From an uncultured bacterium (GTDB lineage Bacteria > Bacillota > Clostridia > Oscillospirales > Oscillospiraceae): 64,000 nucleotides of DNA. The notes beneath the pieces are model-generated. The model saw only the letters and a program-made list of their open reading frames with translations, had not been told where the DNA came from and made no database searches. Positions 25,241 to 33,022 of the stretch are shown in pieces (within the stretch, counting starts at the first letter, position 1; each line of letters opens with the position of its first letter). The position numbers and the translations under genes were made by a program. The stretch spans positions 62,001 to 126,000 of the forward strand of contig CANDCH010000004.1 in assembly GCA_947383145.1 (NCBI GenBank). The letters run 5' to 3'.

Positions 25241-26371
25241 ATGGGCCAACAGGCTTCAAAATCGAATCAGCGGCGGGGAATCCTCATCTGCGGCTCCTAT
25301 GGGCTGGGCAACACCGGGGACGAGGCCATCCTGAAGGCCATCCTCCGGGAGGTGCGCGCCGCCGCCGGGGACGAGGAGCTCACCGTCCTGTCCCGGAACC
25401 CGGAGGAGACCGCCGTCCGCCACGGGGTCAAGGCGCTGCACATGTTCGACATACCCGGCATACTCGGCGCCATGGACCGGGTGCGGCTGTATATCAACGG
25501 CGGCGGCAGCCTCATCCAGGACGCCACCTCCCGGCGCAGCCTGCTGTACTACCTGTTCACCCTCCGCGCCGCCCACAGCCGGGGCTGCAGGGTGCTGATG
25601 TACGGCTGCGGCATCGGGCCGGTGGAGCGCCTGGGCGACGCCGCCCTGGTCCGCCGGGTGCTCAACCGCTGCGTGGACGCCATCACCCTCCGGGAGGACG
25701 CCAGTCTGGCCGAGCTGAAGCGGTTCGGGGTGGACAAGCCGGAGATCGTGCTGGCGGCGGACCCTGTGCTCTCCCTCCAGCCCGCCGCCCCCGGGGAGAC
25801 CGACGCCCTGATGGCCCAGCTGGGGCTGGACCCCGGCGGCGCCTATTTGGGCGTCTGCCTGCGCACCTGGCGGGGCTTTGAGGCCAAGGTGCCCGTCATC
25901 GCGGAGGCGGTGCGCTACGCCAGGGACGCCTACGGCCTGACCCCGGTCTTCCTGTCCGTCAACCACATCACCGACGGGGACGCCGCCGACTTGGTGGTGT
26001 CCCATCTGAAGGGCGGGCCAGCCTTCGTGGTGCGGGAGCCCCTCAGCTCCGAGCTGATGCTGGGCATCACCTCCCGGATGCAGGCGGTGATCTCCATGCG
26101 GCTCCATGGACTGGTGTTCGCCGCCGGACAGGGCGTCCCCCTGGTGGGCATCATCTACGATCCAAAGGTCAGCGGCTTTTTGGCCTACATGGGCCAGGAG
26201 CTGTGCCAGGACCTGGACAAGCTCACGGGAGACAGCCTCCGGGATATGCTGGACCGGGCCCTGGCCCTCCGGGCGGACCGAGACTCCCTGCGCGCCGCCG
26301 TAGACGCCCTGCGCCGCCTGGAGGAAAACAACTCCACCGTTCTGCGCCGCCTGCTGGAGGTATCCCCATGA
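25241..26371 (+). CDS. csaB: Polysaccharide pyruvyl transferase CsaB
   Basis: Transfers a pyruvyl ketal from phosphoenolpyruvate onto a cell-wall polymer. In Bacilli and Clostridia this modification anchors SLH-domain surface proteins. 376 residues. The N-terminal loop ICGSYGLGNTGDEAIL, the central INGGGSLIQDATSRRSL and GCGIGPVERL, and the late SMRLHGLVFAAGQGVPLVGI block are characteristic of the family. Start: AGAGGAG lies eight bases before ATG 25241; an upstream in-frame start has no site. The stop overlaps the next start (ATGA at 26368), so translation is coupled. Confidence 0.93.
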   Translation: MGQQASKSNQRRGILICGSYGLGNTGDEAILKAILREVRAAAGDEELTVLSRNPEETAVRHGVKALHMFDIPGILGAMDRVRLYINGGGSLIQDATSRRSLLYYLFTLRAAHSRGCRVLMYGCGIGPVERLGDAALVRRVLNRCVDAITLREDASLAELKRFGVDKPEIVLAADPVLSLQPAAPGETDALMAQLGLDPGGAYLGVCLRTWRGFEAKVPVIAEAVRYARDAYGLTPVFLSVNHITDGDAADLVVSHLKGGPAFVVREPLSSELMLGITSRMQAVISMRLHGLVFAAGQGVPLVGIIYDPKVSGFLAYMGQELCQDLDKLTGDSLRDMLDRALALRADRDSLRAAVDALRRLEENNSTVLRRLLEVSP

Positions 26372-27444
26372 AGCAGATCGTCTGTCTGGCCCACGCCCCC
26401 TGGCGGGCCCGCACCGACCGCACCCAACAGCTTCTGGCCCGGCTGGGAGACGCCCAGATTCTGTTTTTCGAGCCCGCCCCCAGAAAGGGCGTCCCCATGC
26501 CCGAGCAGGGCCGCCGGGTCCGGGCCCACATCACGGCGTACACCCTGCCCGTTCCACTGCCCGGCCCCCAGGAGGGCTCCGTGCTCCACCACCGAAGGCT
26601 GGACCGGGCGGCGGACTATGTCCAACAGGTGATGGAAAAGCACCGCTTCCGCGAGCCGGTGCTGTGGTGCACCACCCCTGCCCACGCCCAGTTTCTGGAC
26701 AAGCTGGCCTACCGGGGGGTGGTATATGACTGCCACCGCTTTTGGGACGACAGCTTCCTGGACTGGGAGAGCGACCTCACCCGCCACGCCGAGGTGGTGT
26801 TCGCCGCCTCCTTCGGCCTCATCAAGCGCCTCTCCCCTTGTAGCGACAATATCGCCCTGCTGCCCAACGGAGTGAACCCGGTGCTGTTCCAACAGAAGGT
26901 GCGGACCGTCCCCCCCGCCCTGGCCGGCCTGCCCGGGCGCCGGCTGCTGGGCCGGGTGGGCGGCGTCACCGGCCAGGTGGACCTGGAACCCCTGCTCTAT
27001 CTGGCGCGGCACCGGCCGGAGTGGACCATCGCCCTCATAGGCCGGGTAACCAAACCGGCGGCGGAGCAGCTCCGAGGGCTGGAAAACGTGGTGCTCACCG
27101 GGCCGGTGAACCCCCTGGACCTGCCCGACTTCCTGTACCGCTGCGACCTGCTGTTCGACCTGCCCCGCTTTGACCGCCCCGGCGACGTGGTGCCCACCCG
27201 GGTGTACGAATACCTGGCCACAGGCAAACCCATCGTCACTGTGGTGGACCCCAGCGTGCCCGACGCCATCCCCGAGCTGGTGTCCACCGCCTACGACGGC
27301 CCCGGCTTCCTGCGCCGGTGCAAATCGGCGCTGGCGGAGGACCCCTCCCTGCCCCGCCGGCGGCGGGAGATGGCCCGGCAGTGCTCCTGGACCGGCCGCG
27401 CCGCCCAGGTCTCCAATATTTTGGAGGCGACCGGGCTGTTTTGA
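26368..27444 (+). CDS. Glycosyltransferase (GT-B) for a cell-surface polymer
   Basis: 358-residue protein with a GT-B layout: CLAHAPWRARTDRTQQLL in the first domain, YDCHRFWDDSF near residue 120, ALLPNGVNP at the domain junction, then a donor-side region ALIGRVTKPAAEQL and VPTRVYEYLATGKPIVTV, which is typical of GT4-like enzymes. Translationally coupled to csaB by a 4-base overlap. It probably extends or decorates the same polymer. After the stop there is a gap of about 270 bases that holds the purine-operon promoter and leader; I see no obvious terminator for this operon. Confidence 0.87.
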   Translation: MKQIVCLAHAPWRARTDRTQQLLARLGDAQILFFEPAPRKGVPMPEQGRRVRAHITAYTLPVPLPGPQEGSVLHHRRLDRAADYVQQVMEKHRFREPVLWCTTPAHAQFLDKLAYRGVVYDCHRFWDDSFLDWESDLTRHAEVVFAASFGLIKRLSPCSDNIALLPNGVNPVLFQQKVRTVPPALAGLPGRRLLGRVGGVTGQVDLEPLLYLARHRPEWTIALIGRVTKPAAEQLRGLENVVLTGPVNPLDLPDFLYRCDLLFDLPRFDRPGDVVPTRVYEYLATGKPIVTVVDPSVPDAIPELVSTAYDGPGFLRRCKSALAEDPSLPRRRREMARQCSWTGRAAQVSNILEATGLF

Positions 27445-27513
27445 GGTTTTCGCCATGGACGGCCCTCCCCGGCCCCAGAGAATCGTACAAGCCTACAAAT
27501 TTGGAAAAACCCC

Positions 27514-27542
27514 TTGCTTTTTGGCTCTTTTTTAGCTAAAAT
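27514..27542 (+). promoter_or_regulatory. Sigma-A promoter of the purine operon
   Basis: TTGCTT 27514-27519, 17-base spacer, TAAAAT 27537-27542. Confidence 0.68.
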
Positions 27543-27715
27543 GAAGGTGACTTTTTGGAAATGAGGTGGCTGTCGTGGTGCGTTTCCGCCCTGCCCTTCC
27601 GGGCTTCCGTCTCCACGGCCTCATTGCGTCCAAATCCGCCGCCTGAAGCGCTCAATACAGGTCCGCCCGCACCTGCGCGGCGGCCTGTTTTATTTTCAAT
27701 TAAGGAGGGCTTGAC
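27543..27715 (+). promoter_or_regulatory. Structured purE leader with internal terminator
   Basis: About 170 bases between promoter and purE. Complementary arms around TGGAAATGAGG (27555-27565) and CCTCATTGCGTCCA (27619-27632) could fold an outer stem over an inner GTGG...CCAC region, and a terminator hairpin stands before the purE ribosome site. The layout suits transcription attenuation of purine synthesis. It does not match the purine, PRPP or ZTP riboswitch consensus as I know them. Confidence 0.5.
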
Positions 27716-27719
27716 ATGA
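27561..27719 (+). CDS. Leader ORF overlapping the purE start (52 codons, doubtful)
   Basis: ATG 27561 opens a frame starting MRWLSWCVSALPF and ending KEGLT, whose TGA overlaps the purE ATG by four bases (ATGA). A weak AGGTGA stands upstream. It runs through the whole leader and through the terminator hairpin, so it could be a leader peptide that couples translation to attenuation. The proline/serine-rich sequence has no recognisable domain, and the same bases look structured as RNA, so it may be fortuitous. Confidence 0.3.
   Translation: MRWLSWCVSALPFRASVSTASLRPNPPPEALNTGPPAPARRPVLFSIKEGLT
27658..27696 (+). terminator. Rho-independent terminator inside the purE leader
   Basis: Arms CAGG-CCGCC and GGCGG-CCTG (one bulged T) followed by TTTTATTTT, ending about 20 bases before purE. 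It lies upstream of an operon, so it is a candidate attenuator. Confidence 0.65.
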
Positions 27720-28210
27720 AAAAAGTCGCCGTTATCATGGGCTCCGACTCCGACTGGCCAGTGGTCAAGGGGGCCTGCGCCCAGCTTGACGAGTTCGGCA
27801 TCCCCTATGAGGCCCACATACTCAGCGCCCACCGCACCCCCGCCGCCGCCGCGCAGTTCGCTAAAAACGCGCGGAAAAACGGCTTCGGCGTGCTCATCTG
27901 CGCGGCGGGCATGGCCGCCCATCTGGCGGGAACCTTCGCCGGAAACTCCACCCTGCCCGTCGTCGGCATCCCCATGAAGGGGGGCGCCATAGACGGGCTG
28001 GACGCCCTGCTGGCCACCGTCCAGATGCCCAGCGGCATTCCCGTGGCAACCGTGGCCATCAACGGGGCCAAAAACGCTGCGGTGCTGGCGGCGCAGATTT
28101 TAGCCGTGTCCGACGAGGAACTGGCCGCCAAGCTGGACGGGGCGCGGGAGAAGATGGCCGCACAGATCGCGGAGAAGGAGGCAAAGCTCCAGGCGGAGCT
28201 GGAGGCGTGA
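27716..28210 (+). CDS. purE: 5-(carboxyamino)imidazole ribonucleotide mutase / AIR carboxylase
   Basis: Produces 4-carboxy-AIR in de novo IMP synthesis. 164 residues with the family blocks GSDSDWPVV, the active-site SAHRTP, GMAAHLAG, and DALLATVQMPSGIPVATVAI. These look like the PurE of the N5-CAIR-mutase class, but no purK is in the window, so direct use of AIR plus CO2 (class II) is not excluded. AAGGAGG lies nine bases before ATG 27716. First gene of the operon; its stop overlaps the next start (GTGA). Confidence 0.95.
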   Translation: MKKVAVIMGSDSDWPVVKGACAQLDEFGIPYEAHILSAHRTPAAAAQFAKNARKNGFGVLICAAGMAAHLAGTFAGNSTLPVVGIPMKGGAIDGLDALLATVQMPSGIPVATVAINGAKNAAVLAAQILAVSDEELAAKLDGAREKMAAQIAEKEAKLQAELEA

Positions 28211-28728
28211 ACTGGCAGGAGGCTCAGCGTTCTCGCCGAGGGACCAGACTGTACGGGGACATAGCGCGGGCCTACCTCAAAAGCAAAAAGGTCTACCGAT
28301 ACCGCATGAAGAAAATCAGCGATATGGACGACAGCCAGGTGTCCCAAGCCTGCCACCACTGGTATGAGGAGAACAATCTGGTGGAGGATTATCAGGCGTT
28401 CCAGGCGCTTTATTTCCAGCGGCACCGGGGGGAATACCTGGCGGTCTACCCCATCAACAATCAGGAGGAGGGGTTCCCAATGTTCCAGGAATCGTCCAGG
28501 GAGGAGCTGACCCAGCTGGTCAGGGCCATCCAGACCGTCCGCGACCCAGAGACCGGGCAAGAGCTCACCGAGGCGGAACACACCGCGCTGGTGGTGAAAT
28601 TCGCGAAAGGCATCCCCCATCCCGGCGGAAGCGACCTGATCTATTTTCCCCAGCTGGTGGAGGGCTTTCCCAGGGACCGGGAGCCCACCGTGGAGGAGAT
28701 CGTGAATATGGCCCTCCGGGAGATTTGA
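28207..28728 (+). CDS. Protein with C-terminal colicin/pyocin-immunity-like domain
   Basis: 173 residues starting at GTG 28207, overlapping the purE stop. The last 80 or so residues, from REELTQLVRAIQ, resemble the four-helix colicin E/pyocin DNase immunity family: an acidic helix, then HPGGSDLIYFP, which closely parallels the HPDGTDLIYYP block of Im7/Im9, then a PTVEEIVNMALREI helix. The first 90 residues (basic, with KSKKVYRYRMKK and CHHWYEE) match nothing I know. An internal ATG at 28480 with AGGAGG before it could make the immunity-like part alone. No nuclease toxin is nearby. Its place in a purine operon is unexplained. Confidence 0.65.
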   Translation: MNWQEAQRSRRGTRLYGDIARAYLKSKKVYRYRMKKISDMDDSQVSQACHHWYEENNLVEDYQAFQALYFQRHRGEYLAVYPINNQEEGFPMFQESSREELTQLVRAIQTVRDPETGQELTEAEHTALVVKFAKGIPHPGGSDLIYFPQLVEGFPRDREPTVEEIVNMALREI

Positions 28729-28767
28729 CCGTTTACAATCACAATTTTATTTTGGGAGGAATTACTC

Positions 28768-29454
28768 ATGGAAAACAAACTCGTTTACACCGGCAAAACC
28801 AAGAACGTTTACGCCCTGGACAACGGCAATTATCTGCTCAAGTTCAAGGACGACTGCACCGGCAAGGACGGCGTGTTCGACCCCGGCGAGAACTCCGTGG
28901 GCCTGACCATCGAGGGCGTGGGCGACGTGAACCTGCGCATGTCCATCTACTTCTTTGAGAAAATCAACGCCGCCGGCATCCGCACCCACTTCGTCTCCGC
29001 CAACCTGGAGGATACCACCATGGAGGTGCTGCCCGCCAAGGTGTTCGGCAAGGGGCTGGAGGTCATCTGCCGCCACAAGGCGGTGGGTTCCTTCTTTAAG
29101 CGCTACGGCGAGTACATCAAGGAGGGCGCCGACCTGCCCGCCTACGTGGAAACCACCTTCAAAAACGACGAGAAGGGCGACCCCCTGGTGACCAAGGACG
29201 CCCTGGTGGCCCTGGGCGTGATGACCGAGGCCCAGTACGACGACATCAAGGACATGACCCAGAAGATCACCAAAATCGTGGCCGACGACCTGAAGGAAAA
29301 GGGTCTGGTCCTCTACGACATCAAATTTGAGTACGGCTATGACGCCGGCGGCAGGGTGATGCTCATCGACGAGATCGCCTCCGGCAACATGCGGGTGTAC
29401 AAGGACGGGAAGTATATCGACCCCATGACCCTGTCCAAGCTGTTCTTCGCCTGA
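28768..29454 (+). CDS. purC: SAICAR synthase
   Basis: Condenses CAIR with aspartate using ATP in purine synthesis. 228 residues, with YTGKTKNVY at the N-terminus (the ATP-site loop), [38 protein letters not shown] (metal/ATP site) and a short C-terminus. The stop is two bases before a 48-codon micropeptide gene. GGGAGG precedes ATG 28768. The motif [15 protein letters not shown] is where the usual Asp-Pro substrate loop lies, so it looks like an ordinary family member of the slightly shorter type. Confidence 0.95.
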   Translation: MENKLVYTGKTKNVYALDNGNYLLKFKDDCTGKDGVFDPGENSVGLTIEGVGDVNLRMSIYFFEKINAAGIRTHFVSANLEDTTMEVLPAKVFGKGLEVICRHKAVGSFFKRYGEYIKEGADLPAYVETTFKNDEKGDPLVTKDALVALGVMTEAQYDDIKDMTQKITKIVADDLKEKGLVLYDIKFEYGYDAGGRVMLIDEIASGNMRVYKDGKYIDPMTLSKLFFA

Positions 29455-29456
29455 GT

Positions 29457-29603
29457 ATGGATATCGGCGTTATCGGCGGGCGGGACGGCCCCACCGCCAT
29501 CCTCGTGGGCGGCGATCCCGTCGGATTCATCCTCATGCTGCTCCTGGCCGCGGCACTGATTGGAGGAGCGGTTTGGCTCTTCCGGCGCAAACGCAACAAA
29601 TAA
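29457..29603 (+). CDS. 48-residue single-TM micropeptide with GGxDGPTAI motif
   Basis: ATG 29457 to TAA 29603, beginning two bases after the purC stop. It encodes MDIGVIGGRDGPTAILV, a short turn, one hydrophobic helix (VGFILMLLLAAALIGGAVWLF) and a basic RRKRNK tail. The GVIGGxDGPTAI box is the signature otherwise seen near the C-terminus of the beta subunits of Na+-translocating decarboxylases (OadB/GcdB). Small free-standing proteins with this motif occur in Firmicutes. No decarboxylase subunits are nearby. Function unknown. The ribosome site would lie inside the purC end, which suggests coupling, and AAGGAGG for purF directly follows its stop. Confidence 0.7.
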   Translation: MDIGVIGGRDGPTAILVGGDPVGFILMLLLAAALIGGAVWLFRRKRNK

Positions 29604-29615
29604 GGAGGCTCTGTA

Positions 29616-31034
29616 ATGGGCGGATTCTTCGGCGCGATCTCCCAGCGCGACGTGACCCTTGACATTTTCTTCGGCGTGGACTATCACTCCCATCTGGGCA
29701 CCCGCCGGGGCGGCATGATTATCTACGACGGGCAGGACGGCTTCCAGCGGCAGATTCACTCCATTGAGAACACCCCCTTCCGCACCAAGTTCGAGAAGGA
29801 CCTGGAGAAATTCCACGGCTGCTCCGGCATCGGCTGCATCAGCGATACCGACCCCCAGCCCCTGCTGGTGCGCTCTCATCTGGGGCTGTACGCCATCTCC
29901 ACCGTGGGCATCATTAACAACGCCGACCAGCTGGTGGAGGAGTATTTCGACGGCTGCCACCAGTTCATGGCCATGAGCTCCGGCAAGATCAACTCCACCG
30001 AGCTCACCGCCGCCCTCATCAACCGGAAAAACTCCCTGGTGGAGGGCATTCAATACGCCCAGCGGGTCATCGACGGCTCGTCCACCATCCTGATTCTCAC
30101 CCCGGAGGGCATCGTGGCCGCCCGGGACCGGCTGGGCCGCCTGCCGGTGCTCGTCGGCAGAAACGCGGAGGGCTGCTGCGTGTCCTTCGAGTCCTTTGCC
30201 TATCAGAAGCTGGGCTATGAGAGCGCCTATGAGCTGGGCCCCGGCGAGATTGTCCGGGTCACCCGGTCAGGCTGGGAGACCCTGGCCCCCGCCGGAGACA
30301 AAATGCGCATCTGCGCCTTTTTGTGGACCTACTACGGCTACCCCAACTCCAACTACGAGGGGCAGAATGTGGAGGTCATGCGGTGCCGCAACGGCGAGAT
30401 CATGGCCCGCGCCGAAAAGGCCAAGGGCGCCCTGCCCGACGTGGACTGGGTGGCCGGGGTGCCCGACTCCGGCGTGCCCCACGCCATCGGCTACGCCAAC
30501 GCCAGCGGCAGGCCCTTCGCCCGGCCCTTTGTGAAGTACACCCCCACCTGGCCCCGCTCCTTCATGCCCGCCAATCAGGAGGTGCGCAACCAGGTGGCCA
30601 AAATGAAGCAGATTCCCGTACCCGAGCTGATTCAGGGCAAAAAGCTCCTGTTTGTGGACGACTCCATCGTTCGGGGCACCCAGCTGCGGGAGACGGTGGA
30701 TTTTCTGTACGGCGCGGGTGCCAAGGAGGTCCATATGCGCTCCGCCTGCCCCCCCATCATGTACGGCTGCAAGTTTCTCAACTTCTCCCGGAGCAACTCC
30801 GATATGGAGCTGCTGGCCCGTAAAACGGTTCAGGAGCTGGAGGGAAGCGAGGGGGACCAGCACATTGAGGAATATGCCGACTCCTCCACCCAGCGGGGGC
30901 AGTGCCTGCTGAAGTCCATCTGTGAAAAGCTGGGCTTCGACTCCCTGGGTTACCAGTCGCTGGACGGCCTTCTGGAGGCCATCGGCATCGACAGGGATAA
31001 AATCTGCACCTACTGCTGGACCGGAAAAGAATAA
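29616..31034 (+). CDS. purF: Amidophosphoribosyltransferase-like protein lacking the N-terminal catalytic cysteine
   Basis: First step of purine synthesis (PRPP to phosphoribosylamine), 472 residues. The phosphoribosyltransferase half is normal: the PRPP loop LLFVDDSIVRGTQLRE and VPDSGVPHAIGYA are intact. The glutaminase half is altered. Mature PurF begins with the nucleophile Cys (CGxFG), but here the protein starts MGGFFGAIS with Gly, and SHLGTRRGGM replaces the usual QHRGQEGAG. The Asn/Asp oxyanion and ammonia-site region (IINNADQL, NSTELT) also differs. It therefore probably cannot hydrolyse glutamine by the usual mechanism, and either uses free ammonia or a separate glutaminase. RBS AAGGAGG, ATG 29616. 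Confidence 0.9.
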   Translation: MGGFFGAISQRDVTLDIFFGVDYHSHLGTRRGGMIIYDGQDGFQRQIHSIENTPFRTKFEKDLEKFHGCSGIGCISDTDPQPLLVRSHLGLYAISTVGIINNADQLVEEYFDGCHQFMAMSSGKINSTELTAALINRKNSLVEGIQYAQRVIDGSSTILILTPEGIVAARDRLGRLPVLVGRNAEGCCVSFESFAYQKLGYESAYELGPGEIVRVTRSGWETLAPAGDKMRICAFLWTYYGYPNSNYEGQNVEVMRCRNGEIMARAEKAKGALPDVDWVAGVPDSGVPHAIGYANASGRPFARPFVKYTPTWPRSFMPANQEVRNQVAKMKQIPVPELIQGKKLLFVDDSIVRGTQLRETVDFLYGAGAKEVHMRSACPPIMYGCKFLNFSRSNSDMELLARKTVQELEGSEGDQHIEEYADSSTQRGQCLLKSICEKLGFDSLGYQSLDGLLEAIGIDRDKICTYCWTGKE

Positions 31035-31056
31035 CTTTGAAAAGGAGGCGGCGGTC

Positions 31057-31323
31057 ATGGTCGAGTCAAGATGCGGCATCCTGTGCGGCCAATGCGGGTA
31101 CCGGGAGCAAATGGGCTGTACCGGCTGCGTCAACATCCAAAAACCCTTTTGGGGGGACAGCTGCCCCGTAAAATCCTGTACTGAGGACAAAGCCCACGCC
31201 CACTGCGGGCAGTGCGAGGCGTTCCCCTGCGAGCTGCTGAACCAGTTCGCCTATGACGAAAAGCAGGGCGACGGCGGCAAGCGCATTGAACAGTGCAGGC
31301 TCTGGAAAGGACAGGAATCATGA
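31057..31323 (+). CDS. DUF3795-type cysteine-rich small protein
   Basis: 88 residues with eleven cysteines in pairs (CGILCGQCGY, CTGCVNI, CPVKSC, CGQCEAFPC), which suggests Zn or Fe-S binding. This matches the DUF3795 pattern common in anaerobes; its function is unknown. Start: AAAGGAGG at 31040-31047 precedes ATG 31057. Its stop overlaps the purM start (ATGA), so it is translated as part of the purine operon. A metal-binding or redox chaperone role for a neighbour is possible but purely inferred. Confidence 0.82.
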   Translation: MVESRCGILCGQCGYREQMGCTGCVNIQKPFWGDSCPVKSCTEDKAHAHCGQCEAFPCELLNQFAYDEKQGDGGKRIEQCRLWKGQES

Positions 31324-32363
31324 ACAACTCCCATTCTGAATCTTACGCCGCCGCCGGGGTGGACGTCACCGCCGGCTATGAGGCGGTGCGGCGCATCAAG
31401 CCCATGGTGGAGTCCACCTACATCCCCGGGGTGATGGGCTCCCTGGGGGGCTTCGGTGGCATGTTCGCCCCCGACCTGGCCGGCATGAAAAGGCCGGTGC
31501 TGGTGTCCGGCACCGACGGCGTGGGCACCAAGCTGAAGATCGCCTTCCTGATGGACAAACACGACACCGTGGGCATCGACTGCGTGGCCATGTGCGTCAA
31601 CGACATCATCTGCGGCGGCGCCGTCCCTCTGTTTTTCCTGGATTACATCGCATGCGGCAAGAACAACCCAGACCGCATCGCCCAGATTGTTGCGGGCATC
31701 ACCGAGGGATGCCGTCAGGCCCAGTGCGCCCTGGTGGGGGGCGAGACCGCCGAAATGCCCGGATTCTATCCGGCGGAGGAGTACGATCTGGCGGGCTTCT
31801 CCGTGGGCATGGTGGACGAGGAGGACATCATCGACGGCAAAAAGCTGGCCCAGGGCGACGCTTTGATCGGTCTGGCCTCCTCCGGCGTCCACTCCAACGG
31901 CTTCTCCCTGGTGCGCAAGGTGCTCCACATTGAGCACGCCGACCTGCGCACCCCCCTGGACGAGCTGGGGGGCAGAAGCCTGGGCGAGACCCTGCTCGCC
32001 CCCACCAGGATCTATGTCAAGGCGGTCAAGGCCCTGCTGGCGGCGGGGGTGGACATTCACGCCGTCAGCCACATCACCGGCGGCGGCTTTTACGAGAACG
32101 TGCCCCGGATGATGACGGCCGGCCTCACCGCCAGGATTGAGCTGAGCGCCTTCCCCTGCCCGCCCATTTTCAAGCTCATCCAGCGGCTGGGCGGCATCCC
32201 GGAGCGGGATATGTACAACACCTTCAATATGGGCGCCGGCATGGTGCTGGCCGTTCCCGACGGACAGGCGGACCAGGCGCTGAGCCTCCTCAAGGAGAAC
32301 GGCGAGGAGGCGTACCGGATCGGCCAGGTGGTCCCCGGCGGCGGGGGCGTGGAGCTGGTATGA
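31320..32363 (+). CDS. purM: Phosphoribosylformylglycinamidine cyclo-ligase (AIR synthetase)
   Basis: Closes the imidazole ring using ATP. 347 residues. Near the N-terminus are the family blocks SYAAAGVDVTAGYEAV and SGTDGVGTKLKIAF, then the conserved VNDIICGGAVPLFFLDYIA, CALVGGETAEMPGFY, LASSGVHSNGFSLVR, and SHITGGGFYENVPRM. ATG 31320 overlaps the DUF3795 stop by four bases, and its own stop overlaps the purN start by four bases (ATGA), making a chain of translational coupling. Confidence 0.97.
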   Translation: MNNSHSESYAAAGVDVTAGYEAVRRIKPMVESTYIPGVMGSLGGFGGMFAPDLAGMKRPVLVSGTDGVGTKLKIAFLMDKHDTVGIDCVAMCVNDIICGGAVPLFFLDYIACGKNNPDRIAQIVAGITEGCRQAQCALVGGETAEMPGFYPAEEYDLAGFSVGMVDEEDIIDGKKLAQGDALIGLASSGVHSNGFSLVRKVLHIEHADLRTPLDELGGRSLGETLLAPTRIYVKAVKALLAAGVDIHAVSHITGGGFYENVPRMMTAGLTARIELSAFPCPPIFKLIQRLGGIPERDMYNTFNMGAGMVLAVPDGQADQALSLLKENGEEAYRIGQVVPGGGGVELV

Positions 32364-33022
32364 GCGTAAAGCGCATCGCCGTGCTGGTGTCCGGCGGGGG
32401 CACCAATTTGCAAGCCCTCATCGACGCCCAGCGCCGGGGAGAGATTGTCAACGGAGAGATTGCCGCCGTCGTCGCCTCCAACCCCGGCGCCTATGCCCTG
32501 GAGCGGGCCGCGCGGGCGGGCATCCCCGGCTATGTGGTGGCCCGGCGCGGCTATCCCAGCAATCAGGCCATGACCATCGCCCTGGTGGACAAGCTGAAAA
32601 GCCTGGACATCGACCTAGTGGTGCTGGCCGGGTTCATGGTCATTCTGACGGAGGAGATGGTGCGGGCCTACCCCAACGCCATTCTCAACGTCCATCCCGC
32701 CCTCATCCCCTCCTTCTGCGGGGAGGGCTATTACGGCCTCCACGTCCACGAAAAGGCGCTGGAGTATGGAGTGAAGGTGTCCGGTGCCACCGTCCATTTC
32801 GTCAGCGAGGAGTGCGACGGCGGACCCATCGTGCTCCAAAAGGCGGTGCCCGTGGAGGAGGGCGACACCCCGGAGGCCCTCCAGCGCCGGATTATGGAGC
32901 AGGCGGAGTGGGTCATCCTGCCCCGGGCGGTGTCCCTGTTCTGTCAGGGGCGTTTGCGGGTGGAGGGCCGCACGGTCCGCATTTTGAAGCCTGTGAATCT
33001 ATCAAAGGAGTGTCTGCAATGA
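32360..33022 (+). CDS. purN: Phosphoribosylglycinamide formyltransferase
   Basis: Transfers a formyl group from 10-formyl-THF to GAR. 220 residues with AVLVSGGGTNLQALID at the N-terminus, LAGFMVILTEEMV, the catalytic Asn-His in NVHPALIPSFCG, GYYGLHVHEKAL, and the Asp in VSEECDGGPIVLQ. The length is normal. It overlaps purM by four bases and its stop overlaps the start of the IMP cyclohydrolase gene (ATGA at 33019), continuing the coupled block. Confidence 0.97.
   Translation: MSVKRIAVLVSGGGTNLQALIDAQRRGEIVNGEIAAVVASNPGAYALERAARAGIPGYVVARRGYPSNQAMTIALVDKLKSLDIDLVVLAGFMVILTEEMVRAYPNAILNVHPALIPSFCGEGYYGLHVHEKALEYGVKVSGATVHFVSEECDGGPIVLQKAVPVEEGDTPEALQRRIMEQAEWVILPRAVSLFCQGRLRVEGRTVRILKPVNLSKECLQ

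Noticed and set aside
27543-27715. Purine, PRPP (ykkC-type) or ZTP riboswitch before purE
   Set aside because: The conserved loop and core sequences of these classes as I know them are not present; only a generic structured leader with a terminator can be supported.
28207-28728. Complete toxin-immunity pair
   Set aside because: Only the immunity-like domain is visible; flanking genes are purE and purC and no HNH or other nuclease is encoded nearby.
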